Notes: generated from the sequence alone by a model not told the origin. Counted from the first letter of the stretch, positions 24,994-34,538 are shown. The stretch: 64,000 nucleotides of DNA from Loktanella sp. Alg231-35 (GCF_900143545.1 NZ_FREV01000005.1:248001-312000), one strand, 5' to 3'. Numbers and translations are program-made.

Positions 24994-25464
24994 TTACACT
25001 GTAAAATCAGCGAGTTGCGCGCCAGAGATTTCCACAAGTCGTTGGGGGTCAATCGGGAAAATATGGCGTGGCGTGCCCGCAGCCGCATAAATAACTGCAA
25101 ATTCCGCCAATCGCGGATCGAAAAAGCCTGCGATCGGGTTCAAATGCCCGACAGGGGCGACGCCACCAATGGCAAAGCCGGTCTGCGCCCGGATCAATGC
25201 GGCATCGGCTTTGCCCAAAGGCTCGCCCGCGACAGCACTTGCCTTGGCTGCGTCCACCTGATTGCCCCCCGCGGTGATAAACAGAATGGCCTTGCCACTG
25301 TCTTGCCCTGCGAAAATCACGGATTTGGCGATCTGATCCAGATGACACCCAGCAGCATCAGCCGCCTGTTGCGCTGTGCGGGTCTCTGGCCCCAGTTCCA
25401 GTGGTGTGATGTCCAATCCTGCCTCGGTCAAAGCACGGATCACGCGTTTCAGGCTCTTGCTCAT
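24994..25464 (-). CDS. YbaK/ProX-type aminoacyl-tRNA deacylase
   Basis: A 156-residue protein of the YbaK/prolyl-tRNA editing superfamily that hydrolyses mischarged tRNAs in trans. Signs: QIAKSVIFAGQDSGKAILFITAGGNQVD with the conserved Lys, and GFAIGGVAPVGH (the GXXXP loop), then DPRLAEFAVIYAAAGTPRHIFPI. I chose the ATG at 25464 (MSKSLKRVIRAL); two nearby in-frame ATGs are possible. Its 5' end is divergent from glnE with 79 bp between. Exact mischarged substrate is not readable from sequence. Confidence 0.92.
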   Translation of the reverse strand: MSKSLKRVIRALTEAGLDITPLELGPETRTAQQAADAAGCHLDQIAKSVIFAGQDSGKAILFITAGGNQVDAAKASAVAGEPLGKADAALIRAQTGFAIGGVAPVGHLNPIAGFFDPRLAEFAVIYAAAGTPRHIFPIDPQRLVEISGAQLADFTV

Positions 25465-25543
25465 GATAGTCATGTCCCTTTTGGGCATGTTTACCGATGC
25501 GATCTGGATTGACCAGCGCGCGGTGCCCAACCACTGTACGCAT

Positions 25544-28306
25544 ATGTCTTTTCTTGACCGCCTGACCCGATGCCCACATGCCTTTGACCCCGAAAGGGGA
25601 CAGGATGCGCTTGCCGCGCTGCCAGACTTGCCGCCTGCTTTGTCCGATGTTGTGGCGGGTGCCGCCGGATGCAGCCCCTATCTGGCCGACCTTCTGCGCC
25701 GCGAGGCCGCGTGGATCGTGCCCGCCTTCGACGATCCTGAGGCCGCCGTTGCAACCCTGCTAAAAGGCATCCCACTTATCGCATTGGACACCTTGCCGCT
25801 GGCGCTGCGTGAGGCCAAGCGCCGTATCGCCCTGATCACGGCCCTTGCCGATCTTGGTGGGGTCTGGCCTTTGGAAACTGTCACACAAGTGCTGAGCGAT
25901 TTTGCGGATGCAGCCGTGCAGGCCGCAATCACGCAACTGGTCGCCGCAGAGGTCGCCCGTGGCAAACTGCCCGCTGGGGGGGATCCGGCCTTGGCCTGCG
26001 GTATGGTGGTGCTCGCGATGGGCAAAATGGGCGCGGGCGAGCTGAATTACTCGTCTGACATCGATCTGATCTGCCTGTTTGATGAAACGCAATTTGATCC
26101 TGACGACTATCATGAGGTGCGCGCGGCCTTCATCCGCGTCACCCGCAAGATGACGGCCATCCTGTCGGAAATGCGTGATGGTGGTTACGTGTTCCGAACT
26201 GACCTGCGGCTGCGCCCTGATGCCTCTGTCACGCCGGTCTGCCTGTCGATGGAAACGGCCGAGCGCTATTATGAAAGTGTCGGGCGCACTTGGGAACGCG
26301 CGGCCTATATCAAGGCACGTGCCTGTGCCGGTGATATTCCTGCGGGCAACCGGTTTTTGAAAACCCTGCGCCCCTTTGTCTGGCGCAAGCACCTTGATTT
26401 CGCTGCCATACAAGACGCCCACGACATGCGCCTGCGGATCAGGAACCACAAAGGCCTGCATGGGCCGTTGGTGCTAGAGGGCCACAATATCAAACTGGGG
26501 CGCGGTGGGATCCGCGAGATCGAGTTCTTTACACAAACACGCCAGCTGATCGCCGGGGGGCGGGACCCTGATCTGCGGGCACGCGGCACCTATGAAGGGC
26601 TGATCCATCTGGCCAATGCTGACTGGCTTCCGCAAGAGACGGCACAGCGGCTCTACGACCACTACAGCGCGCATCGAGAATTGGAGCATCGCCTGCAAAT
26701 GATCAACGATGCCCAGACCCAAACCCTGCCAACCGATGCCGAAGGCTTTGCCCGGCTTGCGGCCTTTATGGGGCAAGAGGTTGATGCGTTTCGCGCAGAG
26801 CTGACGGCGCGGCTGGACGATGTGCATCAACTGACCGAAGGGTTTTTCGCGCCTGATCAGCCGACGGCAACGCCGAAATCTGACTGGGGTGCCGCAACGA
26901 TCGCGCGCTGGCACAGTTATCCCGCCCTACGCTCGGCCCGTGCGAGCGAGATTTTCGACCGCCTCGTGCCGGGGATCATGGCGCGCCTGCAAGAGGCTGC
27001 CAAACCCGAAGAGGCGCTGGCGCAGTTTGATGGGTTTCTTGCCGGGCTGCCCGCAGGTGTGCAGCTGTTTTCGCTGTTTGAGGCCAATCCGCAGCTTACT
27101 CAATTGATCGTCGATATATGCGCGACTGCACCAGCGCTGGCGCAATATCTGTCGCGCAATGCAGGCGTGCTGGACGCGGTGATCGGTGGGACGTTTTTCA
27201 GCGATTGGCCGGGGGCCGAGGCTTTGCAAACGGAACTGTCGGCGCTGTTGGCCAGCATTGACGATTATGAAAGCCAGCTAATCGCGACCCGTCGCTGGGC
27301 CAAGGAATGGCATTTTCGGATTGGCGTGCATCACCTGCGCGGCCTGATCGATGCCGACCAAAGCAGTGTGCAATACGCCGCATTGGCCAGTGCAGTCACC
27401 GCCGCCCTGTGGCCTGTCATTGTGGCTGAATTTGCGCGCAAACATGGGCCACCACCGGGGCGCGGTGGGGCTGTCGTGGCAATGGGATCATTGGGGGCAG
27501 GGCATCTAACAGCAACCTCTGATCTTGATCTGATCGTGATCTATGATGCCTGCGGACAAGAGGCCTCGGACGGGCGGCGCCCTTTGGCAACGCGACCCTA
27601 TTTTGCCCGGCTAACGCAGGCATTGGTTACAGCGCTCAGCGCGCCAATGTCCGAAGGACGGCTTTATGAGGTAGACATGCGCTTGCGGCCGTCGGGACGG
27701 CAAGGGCCGGTGGCGACGGCGCTGGCTGCCTTCACCGATTATCAGCGCACCGAAGCCTGGACTTGGGAACATCTGGCGCTAACCCGCGCACACGTGGTTG
27801 CGGGTGATCCTGAACTGCAGGCCGACATCGAGGGCTTTCGCCAAACGCTGCTGCAAGAGAAATCACAAGGTGCAACAATCATCGCCGATGTGGTCGACAT
27901 GCGCCGCCGGATTGCAGAGGCCAAGCCCGACACAAACCTCTGGGACATGAAAATCGGACCGGGGCGGATGCAAGATATTGAGCTTTTTGCCCAAACAGCG
28001 GCCCTGCGCGCAGGCGCACCTGTGCGCGATTTGCAAGGACAATTCGCTGTTGGCGTCGCGGGTGGGTGGTTGAATGCCGCTGATGTGCAGGCATTGTCGC
28101 AGGCGGCTGCGCTTTTCTGGCGATTGCAAACACTCGCGCGATTGCTCACCGGGGAAGTCATGAATATTGACACGCTGGGCGAAGGGGCAAAGCGGCTGGT
28201 GTTGCGACAGACACAGACCCAGACCGTTGCGGAACTGGCGGAAAGGATTGAACATGCAGCAGAACGATCAGCGCAGATTATCTCTGGCGCATTGGATGTG
28301 TCATGA
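25544..28306 (+). CDS. glnE: Bifunctional glutamine synthetase adenylyltransferase/deadenylyltransferase
   Basis: A 920-residue enzyme that adds and removes AMP on glutamine synthetase in answer to PII and glutamine. It has the two nucleotidyltransferase domains: N-terminal deadenylylase with GELNYSSDIDLICLFD (about 164-180) and C-terminal adenylylase with GHLTATSDLDLIVIYD (about 651-667), each followed by a helical PII-uridylyl-transferase-associated region. The ATG at 25544 (MSFLDRLTRCPHAFD) is the plausible start; an upstream extension of 56 residues would overlap the divergent deacylase gene. Overlaps the next small gene by 4 nt. Confidence 0.96.
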   Translation: MSFLDRLTRCPHAFDPERGQDALAALPDLPPALSDVVAGAAGCSPYLADLLRREAAWIVPAFDDPEAAVATLLKGIPLIALDTLPLALREAKRRIALITALADLGGVWPLETVTQVLSDFADAAVQAAITQLVAAEVARGKLPAGGDPALACGMVVLAMGKMGAGELNYSSDIDLICLFDETQFDPDDYHEVRAAFIRVTRKMTAILSEMRDGGYVFRTDLRLRPDASVTPVCLSMETAERYYESVGRTWERAAYIKARACAGDIPAGNRFLKTLRPFVWRKHLDFAAIQDAHDMRLRIRNHKGLHGPLVLEGHNIKLGRGGIREIEFFTQTRQLIAGGRDPDLRARGTYEGLIHLANADWLPQETAQRLYDHYSAHRELEHRLQMINDAQTQTLPTDAEGFARLAAFMGQEVDAFRAELTARLDDVHQLTEGFFAPDQPTATPKSDWGAATIARWHSYPALRSARASEIFDRLVPGIMARLQEAAKPEEALAQFDGFLAGLPAGVQLFSLFEANPQLTQLIVDICATAPALAQYLSRNAGVLDAVIGGTFFSDWPGAEALQTELSALLASIDDYESQLIATRRWAKEWHFRIGVHHLRGLIDADQSSVQYAALASAVTAALWPVIVAEFARKHGPPPGRGGAVVAMGSLGAGHLTATSDLDLIVIYDACGQEASDGRRPLATRPYFARLTQALVTALSAPMSEGRLYEVDMRLRPSGRQGPVATALAAFTDYQRTEAWTWEHLALTRAHVVAGDPELQADIEGFRQTLLQEKSQGATIIADVVDMRRRIAEAKPDTNLWDMKIGPGRMQDIELFAQTAALRAGAPVRDLQGQFAVGVAGGWLNAADVQALSQAAALFWRLQTLARLLTGEVMNIDTLGEGAKRLVLRQTQTQTVAELAERIEHAAERSAQIISGALDVS

Positions 28307-28578
28307 CTGAGGTCACGCTTTTTGACCCCAAAGGTTTGATCCGCGAGGCTTTTGCGATCGAAGGGATTGGTGCGCCCGAATGCCGAAGCATCTTTTTGGA
28401 TTGGGCGCTAGGGGTACCACCTTCCAAAGACGCGCAGGATGAAGTTCGCAAGCTGCTGGGGCATTACTTGCCACAACAACCCGCAGAACATCCGATGATC
28501 GCCACACTGCAAGCGGCCCTGAAAGAGGCGAAACCGCCACGGCGTCGCGGTGGTCGGCAGGGCAGATTAGCGCAGTAG
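28303..28578 (+). CDS. Small hypothetical protein, 91 aa
   Basis: Starts at ATGA overlapping the glnE stop, so it is coupled to glnE. The protein (MTEVTLFDPKGLIREAFAIEGIGAPECRSIFLDWALG...) is predicted mostly helical with a basic tail (RRRGGRQGR). No signal peptide or membrane segment. I do not recognise a named family. Position suggests a nitrogen-control accessory, which is inference only. Confidence 0.8.
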   Translation: MTEVTLFDPKGLIREAFAIEGIGAPECRSIFLDWALGVPPSKDAQDEVRKLLGHYLPQQPAEHPMIATLQAALKEAKPPRRRGGRQGRLAQ

Positions 28579-28592
28579 GAACAAGGCGGCGG

Positions 28593-28613
28593 GGCCTACC
28601 AGTTCTGTAGGCC
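28593..28613. terminator. Stem-loop between convergent glnE operon and eda
   Basis: GGCCTAC (28593-28599) and GTAGGCC (28607-28613) with a 7-nt loop, 15 nt after the 91-aa gene. GC-rich flanks may lengthen it. No T-tract. Confidence 0.4.
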
Positions 28614-28631
28614 GCCCCGGCGCCGGACGTC

Positions 28632-29270
28632 TCAGGTAAGTGCAGCGGCCTCTTGTGCAAGCGCCGTAATCCCGGCCCAATCGCCCGCTGCGACCTTATC
28701 TTTTGGGGCAACCCACGATCCGCCAACGCAAAGCGTGTTGCTCAGCCCCAAATAGTAACCCGCGTTCTTGAGGCTCACACCACCTGTGGGGCAGAACTTG
28801 ACTTGCGGGATCGGCGCGCCGATGGCCTTGAGCGCGGGCGCGCCGCCATTTGCTTCGGCGGGGAAGAACTTTTGCACGGTATAGCCGCGTTCCAGCAGGC
28901 GCATCGCTTCGGATGCAGTGGCCGTGCCGGGCAAGAGTGGCAGGTCATTTGCTTCGCAGGCGTCCAGCAGGATATCGGTGGCACCGGGTGACACACCAAA
29001 GGTCGCACCTGCCGCTTTGGCCGCTTCGACGTCCTTGGGGGTCAGCAATGTGCCCGCGCCGACAACGCCGCCGGGAACCGCCGCCATTTCGCGGATGGCG
29101 TCCAATGCAGCGGGGGTGCGCAGGGTCACCTCAAGTGCGGGCAGGCCGCCAGCAACCAACGCGCGGGCGAGGTCTGCGGCGATGCCGGCGTCGTCGATCA
29201 CCAGAACAGGCACAACAGGGGCCAGAAGGCAGACTTTGGCGGCGGCGGCGGATGCGTCTTGTGGAGTCAT
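28632..29270 (-). CDS. eda: 2-dehydro-3-deoxy-phosphogluconate (KDPG) aldolase
   Basis: A 212-residue class I aldolase that splits KDPG to pyruvate and glyceraldehyde-3-phosphate, the last step of the Entner-Doudoroff route. The Schiff-base lysine is K134 in QKFFPAEANGG, and the general base is E47 in LEVTLRT. GAGTLLTPKDVEAA and KFCPTGGVSLKN are also typical. It follows edd on the same strand with an 81-bp spacer that carries an intergenic repeat, so they probably form one operon under the palindrome at 31203. Confidence 0.97.
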   Translation of the reverse strand: MTPQDASAAAAKVCLLAPVVPVLVIDDAGIAADLARALVAGGLPALEVTLRTPAALDAIREMAAVPGGVVGAGTLLTPKDVEAAKAAGATFGVSPGATDILLDACEANDLPLLPGTATASEAMRLLERGYTVQKFFPAEANGGAPALKAIGAPIPQVKFCPTGGVSLKNAGYYLGLSNTLCVGGSWVAPKDKVAAGDWAGITALAQEAAALT

Positions 29271-29310
29271 TGCATTAATCCTTGGTGTGGTGCCCTTGGC
29301 AGTTGTGAGA

Positions 29311-29346
29311 GCTTCGGGCGGAAGTTTGATTGGGCATAGAAAACAG
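29311..29346. repeat. Intergenic repeat, copy 2
   Basis: GCTTCGGGCGGAAGTTTGAT then TGGGCATAGAAA; it matches 5731-5766 at most positions. Lies in the edd-eda spacer, just after the edd stop. Confidence 0.45.
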
Positions 29347-29351
29347 GGAGT

Positions 29352-31157
29352 TTAGACCACAACGCCCGCCCCATTTGCGGCAAGGCCGACGTTCTGGCGG
29401 AACACCTCAAAGAGTTCGCGACCCACGCCGGTGCCATTGCCGGTCAGATCGGCCGTGGCTGGGGGGCGGCTGCTCAGGTCCACATCTTTCACCTTAATCG
29501 TACCGGTTGTAGCGTCCAACCGGATGATATCGCCGTCGCGTACCATGGCGATGGGTCCGCCATCTGCGGCTTCGGGACAGACGTGGATGACAGAAGGCAC
29601 TTTGCCGGACGCGCCGGACATGCGCCCGTCGGTCACAAGTGCAACCTTAAGTCCACGATCCTGCAACACAGCCATCGTTGGCGTCAGGCCGTGCAATTCA
29701 GGCATGCCGTTGGATTTGGGACCTTGGAAGCGCACAACGATAACCGTGTCATGGGTCAACTCGCCTGCTTTGAAGGCGTCTTTGACGGCGTCTTGTGTGT
29801 GGAACACGCGGGCAGGGGCTTCGATGATGTGGCGCTCTGGGGCTACGGCAGAGGTTTTGATCACACCGCGCCCAAGGTTACCTGCCAGCTGTGTCAGACC
29901 ACCGGTTTTCTGGAATGGGTCTGTGGCGGGGCGCAGAATTTTGTCGTTCTGCGTTTCACCCGCGCCCGCAACGTATTTGACGCGACCATCGGCAAGTTGC
30001 GGTTCCTGACTATAAAGGTTCAGCCCAGCACCAGCGACGGTTTTCACATCGTCGTGCAGCAGGCCAGCATTCAGCAACTCGCCAATCATATAGCTAAGCC
30101 CACCAGCGGCATGGAAATGGTTCACATCCGCCAGACCATTGGGATAGACTTTGGCCATCAGCGGCGTGATTGCGGACAAATCACTGAAGTCTTCCAGATC
30201 AAGGATAATCCCTGCGGCCTTGGCCATTGCGGGCAGATGAATGACAAGGTTGGTCGACCCACCCGTTGCCATCAGCCCCACAAGACCGTTCACAAAGGCC
30301 TTTTCATCCAGAATATCGCAAACCGGCGTGTAATCATTGCCAATGGCGGTGATCTCAAGCGCGCGCTCTGTTGCTGCTGTGGTCAGCGCATCGCGCAGGG
30401 GCGTGCCGGGATTGACGAAAGATGCGCCGGGCAGGTGCAGTCCCATGAATTCCATCAGCATCTGGTTGGAGTTTGCAGTGCCATAGAAGGTACAAGTGCC
30501 GGGGCCGTGGTAACTGGCCATTTCGGCCTTCATCAGTTCCTTGCGGTCGATATTGCCTTTGGCAAATTCCTGACGGACACGGGCCTTTTCATCATTGGGC
30601 AGGCCCGACACCATCGGCCCTGCAGGCATGAAAATACCGGGGATATAGCCAAAGGTGGCGGCGGCCATGACAAGGCCGGGCACAATCTTATCGCAGACGC
30701 CCAGATATACGGCGGCGTCAAAGGTGTTGTGCGACAGGCCAACGCCCGCAGCCAATGCAATGACATCGCGCGAAAAGAGCGACAGCTCCATACCAGTTTG
30801 GCCTTGGGTCACCCCATCACACATCGCAGGCACTCCGCCTGCAACCTGCGCTGTGCCGCCAGCCGCACGTGCCGCAGCGCGGATCAGGTCGGGATAGGTT
30901 TCAAACGGCTGATGCGCCGAAAGCATATCATTGTAGGCCGTGATGATACCAAGGTTAGGGCTGCGTTCAGCAGTGAGCGCGTCCTTGTCGTCACCCATAG
31001 CGGCATAGGCATGGGCCTGATTACCACAGGTCAGATGGCTGCGGCGCGGCCCTTCGGCGGCGGCGCGGGCCATGTTATCAAGGTATTTTTGGCGCGGTCC
31101 CTCGGATCGGGCGCGGATTCGGTCGGTGACAGCGGTGAGTGTTGGGTGAAGCGGCAT
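29352..31157 (-). CDS. edd: Phosphogluconate dehydratase
   Basis: A 601-residue [4Fe-4S] dehydratase (IlvD/Edd family) that turns 6-phosphogluconate into KDPG. Signs: [21 protein letters not shown], the cluster cysteines in [12 protein letters not shown] and [16 protein letters not shown] with the earlier LTCGNQAH, and the C-terminal [18 protein letters not shown] chose the ATG at 31157, preceded by GAGGGA at 6 nt; a TTG start 60 nt upstream would lie inside the palindromic operator. With eda it forms the Entner-Doudoroff operon. Confidence 0.97.
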   Translation of the reverse strand: MPLHPTLTAVTDRIRARSEGPRQKYLDNMARAAAEGPRRSHLTCGNQAHAYAAMGDDKDALTAERSPNLGIITAYNDMLSAHQPFETYPDLIRAAARAAGGTAQVAGGVPAMCDGVTQGQTGMELSLFSRDVIALAAGVGLSHNTFDAAVYLGVCDKIVPGLVMAAATFGYIPGIFMPAGPMVSGLPNDEKARVRQEFAKGNIDRKELMKAEMASYHGPGTCTFYGTANSNQMLMEFMGLHLPGASFVNPGTPLRDALTTAATERALEITAIGNDYTPVCDILDEKAFVNGLVGLMATGGSTNLVIHLPAMAKAAGIILDLEDFSDLSAITPLMAKVYPNGLADVNHFHAAGGLSYMIGELLNAGLLHDDVKTVAGAGLNLYSQEPQLADGRVKYVAGAGETQNDKILRPATDPFQKTGGLTQLAGNLGRGVIKTSAVAPERHIIEAPARVFHTQDAVKDAFKAGELTHDTVIVVRFQGPKSNGMPELHGLTPTMAVLQDRGLKVALVTDGRMSGASGKVPSVIHVCPEAADGGPIAMVRDGDIIRLDATTGTIKVKDVDLSSRPPATADLTGNGTGVGRELFEVFRQNVGLAANGAGVVV

Positions 31158-31202
31158 GGCGTCCCTCGCAGAGGTCAGTTTCGCCCGCTCCTTAGCATCG
31201 CG

Positions 31203-31216
31203 TGTTAGCGCTAACA
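31203..31216. promoter_or_regulatory. LacI-family type operator upstream of edd
   Basis: TGTTAGCGCTAACA is a perfect 14-bp palindrome with the central CG step typical of LacI/GalR-family sites, 46 bp before the edd ATG. It fits a sugar-acid responsive repressor of edd-eda. No LacI-type gene is in the window. Confidence 0.7.
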
Positions 31217-31294
31217 AGAGGTGATCGTCGCCAATATGGCCACAATCTTGTCACGACTGTTGCATACCTTTTCCACAGGGGCGCGCAATACAAC

Positions 31295-31313
31295 AATCTT
31301 AAGATAAGATTAA
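31295..31313 (+). promoter_or_regulatory. CtrA-like box / palindrome before the lipoprotein gene
   Basis: TTAA-GATAAGA-TTAA (31299-31313) matches the CtrA consensus TTAA-N7-TTAA exactly. The overlapping AATCTTA-AGA-TAAGATT (31295-31311) is also a perfect palindrome. It ends 13 bp before the ATG at 31327. Confidence 0.45.
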
Positions 31314-31326
31314 GAGGCTCTCCCTC

Positions 31327-31881
31327 ATGCATAGACGAACGGTGATCGCAGCACCCTTTTTTCTGGCTTTGGCTGGTTGTGGCATTCCGATTGGAAAATC
31401 GAGCGAGCCGCGCCTTGAAGTCAGCCGCGACTACAACCTGCGCGGCTTTGCCTTTGTCGCACAGGACGGTCTGACGGTGTCAGAGCGCGAGAATTATTAT
31501 CCGACAGGTGACATCGTTTGGCGGGGCGACCCGCGCGGGCCGCGCGTGGAGCAGATCGGCACAATGTTTACCGAAGCCGCAAACCGAAACAAGGCCGCCC
31601 TGAACGGTGGCCAGCCGGTCAATGTGGCGGTGACGTTGGTGCGGTTCCACGGTGTGACGAACCGGACGCGGTACAGCATCGGCGGCGTCTATAATGTGAT
31701 CTTTGATATCACGATCATGGATGCCGCGTCGGGTGCGGTGATCGAACCGACACGTCGTGTGCTGGGCAATCTTGACGCACCCGGTGGCGAGAAAGCAGTA
31801 CAGTTGGAAGAAGCAGGGCAAACACAAAAAGTACGTGTCACAGATTTCCTGACCCGTCTGTTGAGCGAGCAACTGATCTGA
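31327..31881 (+). CDS. Lipoprotein, DUF6778-like
   Basis: A 184-residue lipoprotein: signal peptide MHRRTVIAAPFFLALAGC with lipobox LAGC (Cys 18). The body has NVAVTLVRFHGVTNRTRYSIGGVYNVIFDITIMDAASGAVI, a beta-rich pattern of a conserved rhodobacterial family that I recall as DUF6778; the number is from memory. Ribosome-binding site AAGAGG lies about 9-14 nt before the ATG. It stands between the divergent edd operon and the rRNA methyltransferase gene 55 bp downstream. Confidence 0.85.
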   Translation: MHRRTVIAAPFFLALAGCGIPIGKSSEPRLEVSRDYNLRGFAFVAQDGLTVSERENYYPTGDIVWRGDPRGPRVEQIGTMFTEAANRNKAALNGGQPVNVAVTLVRFHGVTNRTRYSIGGVYNVIFDITIMDAASGAVIEPTRRVLGNLDAPGGEKAVQLEEAGQTQKVRVTDFLTRLLSEQLI

Positions 31882-31936
31882 TCCCCTGCGCGTTGCAGGC
31901 TTTTCAGTACCGGGCAGAGCAGGTAAGGGGCGGGGT

Positions 31937-33139
31937 ATGACAGATACATCCCCCTCACAGCCCGTCGTCCGGCTGATCCCCAAAGCCGAAGCGCGGGCCA
32001 TCCGCCATGGTTTCCCATGGGTCTACGCCAATGAATTGGTCATGGACCGACGCACGCGCAAATTGGCCCCCGGTAGCCTTGCAAACCTCGAAGACGCCAG
32101 CCGAACGCCGATGGGCGTTGTGGCGGTTAATCCGGCCTCCAAGATCATCTGCCGGATGTTGGACCAAGACCCCGACGCGGTAATTGACCAGAATTGGTTT
32201 GCCGCAAAATTTACCCGCGCATTGGCACACCGCGCGCGGCTTTATGACGCCCCATTCTACCGGCTGATCCATGCCGAGGCTGATGGCTTGCCGGGCGTTG
32301 TGATCGACCGCTTTGGCGATCTGGCCGTGGTGCAGCCCAATGCCGCCTGGGCGGATGTGCTGATTGCGCCGCTAGTGGCGGCGCTGCAAGAGGTCACAGG
32401 GGTCACAACCGTGGTGATGAACGGCACGGGCCGGGCGCGCAGCCTTGAAGGGCTGGAGGAACGCACCGAGGTTCTGGCAGGTGCTGCCCCGACCGAACCC
32501 GTACCCGTTCCGATGAACGGGGCCACCTACATGGCCGATGTGATGAGCGGTCAGAAAACTGGCCTGTTCTTTGACCAACGACCAAACCACGCCTTTGCCG
32601 CCAGCCTGTCAAAGGGTGCGGCGGTGCTAGATGTCTTTTCCCATGTCGGCGGGTTTGGTTTGGCCGCATTGGCCAATGATGCCGCCTCGGTGTTGGCTGT
32701 CGACGGCTCTGCCCCGGCGCTGGAACTGGCCGCGGCAGGTGCGGCAGCGATGAAAGTCACCGACCGTTTCACAACGCGCAAAGGGGACGCCTTTGACGTG
32801 TTGGGCGCCTTGGGCGAGGAGGGGGCCAATTTCGATGTTGTGGTCTGTGATCCGCCTGCATTTGCCCCGTCCAAACCGTCACTGGACGCCGGGTTGCGCG
32901 CCTATGAACGCGTGGCGCGATTGGCCGCCCCTCTGGTGGCCGAAGGCGGCTATCTGGTGCTGTGTTCGTGCTCGCATGCCGCTGATTTGACCAAATTCCG
33001 CAATGCCTGCTCGCGCGGTATCGGCCGGGGCGGGCGCCGAGGGCAGATCATCCACACAGGCTTTGCCGGGCCTGACCATCCATTGATGCCGCATCTGGCC
33101 GAAAGCGGCTATCTCAAGGTGCTTGTCTACCGCCTATGA
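31937..33139 (+). CDS. Class I rRNA large-subunit methyltransferase, RlmI-like
   Basis: A 400-residue SAM-dependent 23S rRNA cytosine-C5 methyltransferase relative (RlmI/RlmK). An N-terminal PUA domain (about 10-85: IRHGFPWVYANELV...) precedes a Rossmann domain with VLDVFSHVGGFGLAAL (SAM motif I, about 228-243) and VVCDPPAFAPSK (motif IV, about 301-312). A late CSCSH segment supplies the catalytic-type cysteine region. It overlaps the next gene by 4 nt. Confidence 0.92.
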   Translation: MTDTSPSQPVVRLIPKAEARAIRHGFPWVYANELVMDRRTRKLAPGSLANLEDASRTPMGVVAVNPASKIICRMLDQDPDAVIDQNWFAAKFTRALAHRARLYDAPFYRLIHAEADGLPGVVIDRFGDLAVVQPNAAWADVLIAPLVAALQEVTGVTTVVMNGTGRARSLEGLEERTEVLAGAAPTEPVPVPMNGATYMADVMSGQKTGLFFDQRPNHAFAASLSKGAAVLDVFSHVGGFGLAALANDAASVLAVDGSAPALELAAAGAAAMKVTDRFTTRKGDAFDVLGALGEEGANFDVVVCDPPAFAPSKPSLDAGLRAYERVARLAAPLVAEGGYLVLCSCSHAADLTKFRNACSRGIGRGGRRGQIIHTGFAGPDHPLMPHLAESGYLKVLVYRL

Positions 33140-33684
33140 GGGTGATGCTGGACGCCTGCGTACTTTATCCCACCGTGATGCGCGAGGTGCTTTTGGGCTG
33201 CGCGCAACAGGGGCTGTTCGAGGCGCGCTGGTCTGAGCGTATCCTAGAGGAATGGGCGCGGGCAGCAGGCAAGCTGGGACCGGCACAAGAGGTTTGGGCG
33301 CGCGGCGAAATTGCAACGCTGGCAGCAAAGTTTCCAAAAGCGTCAGTGCGTTATGCAGCAGAGTTAGAGCAGCGCTACTGGCTACCAGACGCCGCCGATA
33401 TCCACGTGCTGACGGCGGCTGTTGTCGGATCCTGTGACGGCATCCTGACGATGAACGCCAAGGATTTTCCAAAAAACCTTTTGGGGGATGAGGCGCTGTT
33501 ACGCTGGGACCCCGATGGGTTTGCTTTGCTGTTACTGGCAGATGCCCCGGAACAGGTCCGGGGCGTGGCAAATACGGTTTTGGCCGAGGCAAACAGGCTG
33601 TCAGAGCAGCCATGGACCATGCGGGCCTTGATGAAGAAGGCGCGGATGCCACGGTTAGGCAAGGCCTTAGAGGCATCAGGCTAA
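33136..33684 (+). CDS. PIN-domain protein (RSP_2653-like)
   Basis: A 182-residue PIN-fold nuclease-like protein. Acidic residues expected at the metal site are seen at D5 (VMLDACVLYP), E38/E39 region, D93 (DAADIHVLTAA) and D102 region (CDGILTMNAKDF). The C-terminal domain (about 130-182) matches the VapC50-type extension. No antitoxin gene is adjacent; the partner upstream (4-nt overlap) is an rRNA methyltransferase, so it is probably not part of a simple toxin-antitoxin pair. RNA processing is a possible role. Confidence 0.88.
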   Translation: MRVMLDACVLYPTVMREVLLGCAQQGLFEARWSERILEEWARAAGKLGPAQEVWARGEIATLAAKFPKASVRYAAELEQRYWLPDAADIHVLTAAVVGSCDGILTMNAKDFPKNLLGDEALLRWDPDGFALLLLADAPEQVRGVANTVLAEANRLSEQPWTMRALMKKARMPRLGKALEASG

Positions 33685-33700
33685 GGCTCGAAGGGTTAGG

Positions 33701-33739
33701 AAAAAGGGCATGGAAACCCCATCTGGGATGCCCATGCCC
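33701..33739 (-). terminator. Intrinsic terminator of the M48 protease gene
   Basis: On the minus strand GGGCATGG (33739-33732) pairs with CCATGCCC (33713-33706), with an inner CCC-AGAT-GGG, followed by five T (33705-33701). Confidence 0.8.
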
Positions 33740-33848
33740 AACCGTAATATCGTCACTCAAAAAGGTCTTATAGTAACTTGGAAAAGGTTAACGCGCTGGC
33801 GCGTCCGGTTCTGTGTCCGATCACACAGTTCGTCGGCGCGGGGGTTAT

Positions 33849-34538
33849 TTAGGCGCCCGTGTTCCACTTTGCTTCATTCGCCTCGATCGCGGCGATGCGC
33901 TGCGGCGTTTTGGGGTGGCTCATCATCCATGCGGGTGTCGCGGCACCCCGCGCGCCGGTAAGTGTTTCCAATTTCTCAAACAGGGTCTTTTGCGGCGCCG
34001 TTCCAATCCCTGCCTTGACCAAAAGGGCCGAAGCATAGGCGTCTGCTTCAAATTCATCACCGCGTGACAGGCGCGCGGCCAGCAGGCTGGTTAACAGGCC
34101 CGCAATCCATGGGCCGATGCCCGGAACGAAACGACCTATGATCATGGCCAACGCAGTGCGCATGGCATTCTGCCCTGAAAAGTCGATCATCCGGCGTCGC
34201 GAATGGCCCAAGGCAACATGGCCCAACTCATGGGCGATGACGGTTGCCATCTCTTCTGATGTGACCTCGCCCGCGCGGTATTTGTTGAAGAACCCGCGGG
34301 TGATGAAGATACGGCCATCAGGCGCGGCAAGGCCGTTGACCGGGTCAATCTCATAAATATGCACCTTGATACGTTTGATATCGAGCGCCTTGGCCATCCG
34401 GTCCATCAGTGCCTTGAGGGTCGGATCAGCCAGCTCCGTCGATTTCTGGTCCAGCTCGCGCGATGTGCGCCAGACAGAAAAGCGATACATCGCAAGGCCA
34501 TATAGCACGGCAAGCAGGATCGGAGCGAGTTTGATCAT
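33849..34538 (-). CDS. M48 family zinc metalloprotease
   Basis: A 229-residue membrane-anchored peptidase. One helix at the start (MIKLAPILLAVLYGLAMY) anchors it, and the zinc motif HELGH lies at 103-107 with the third ligand Glu in DEFEADAYAS (about 157). A hydrophobic stretch at 122-150 is as in HtpX-like proteins, and MMSHPKTPQRIAAIEA closes the domain. Likely proteolytic quality control at the inner membrane or in the periplasm. I chose the ATG at 34538; the longer upstream reading is out of family. Confidence 0.93.
   Translation of the reverse strand: MIKLAPILLAVLYGLAMYRFSVWRTSRELDQKSTELADPTLKALMDRMAKALDIKRIKVHIYEIDPVNGLAAPDGRIFITRGFFNKYRAGEVTSEEMATVIAHELGHVALGHSRRRMIDFSGQNAMRTALAMIIGRFVPGIGPWIAGLLTSLLAARLSRGDEFEADAYASALLVKAGIGTAPQKTLFEKLETLTGARGAATPAWMMSHPKTPQRIAAIEANEAKWNTGA

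Noticed and set aside
29583..31208. 541-codon open frame opposite edd
   Set aside because: It is a shadow of the edd coding frame on the other strand, with no family match and poor start signals.
33136..33684. Toxin-antitoxin pair with the PIN protein
   Set aside because: The upstream partner is an rRNA methyltransferase and no small antitoxin is adjacent.
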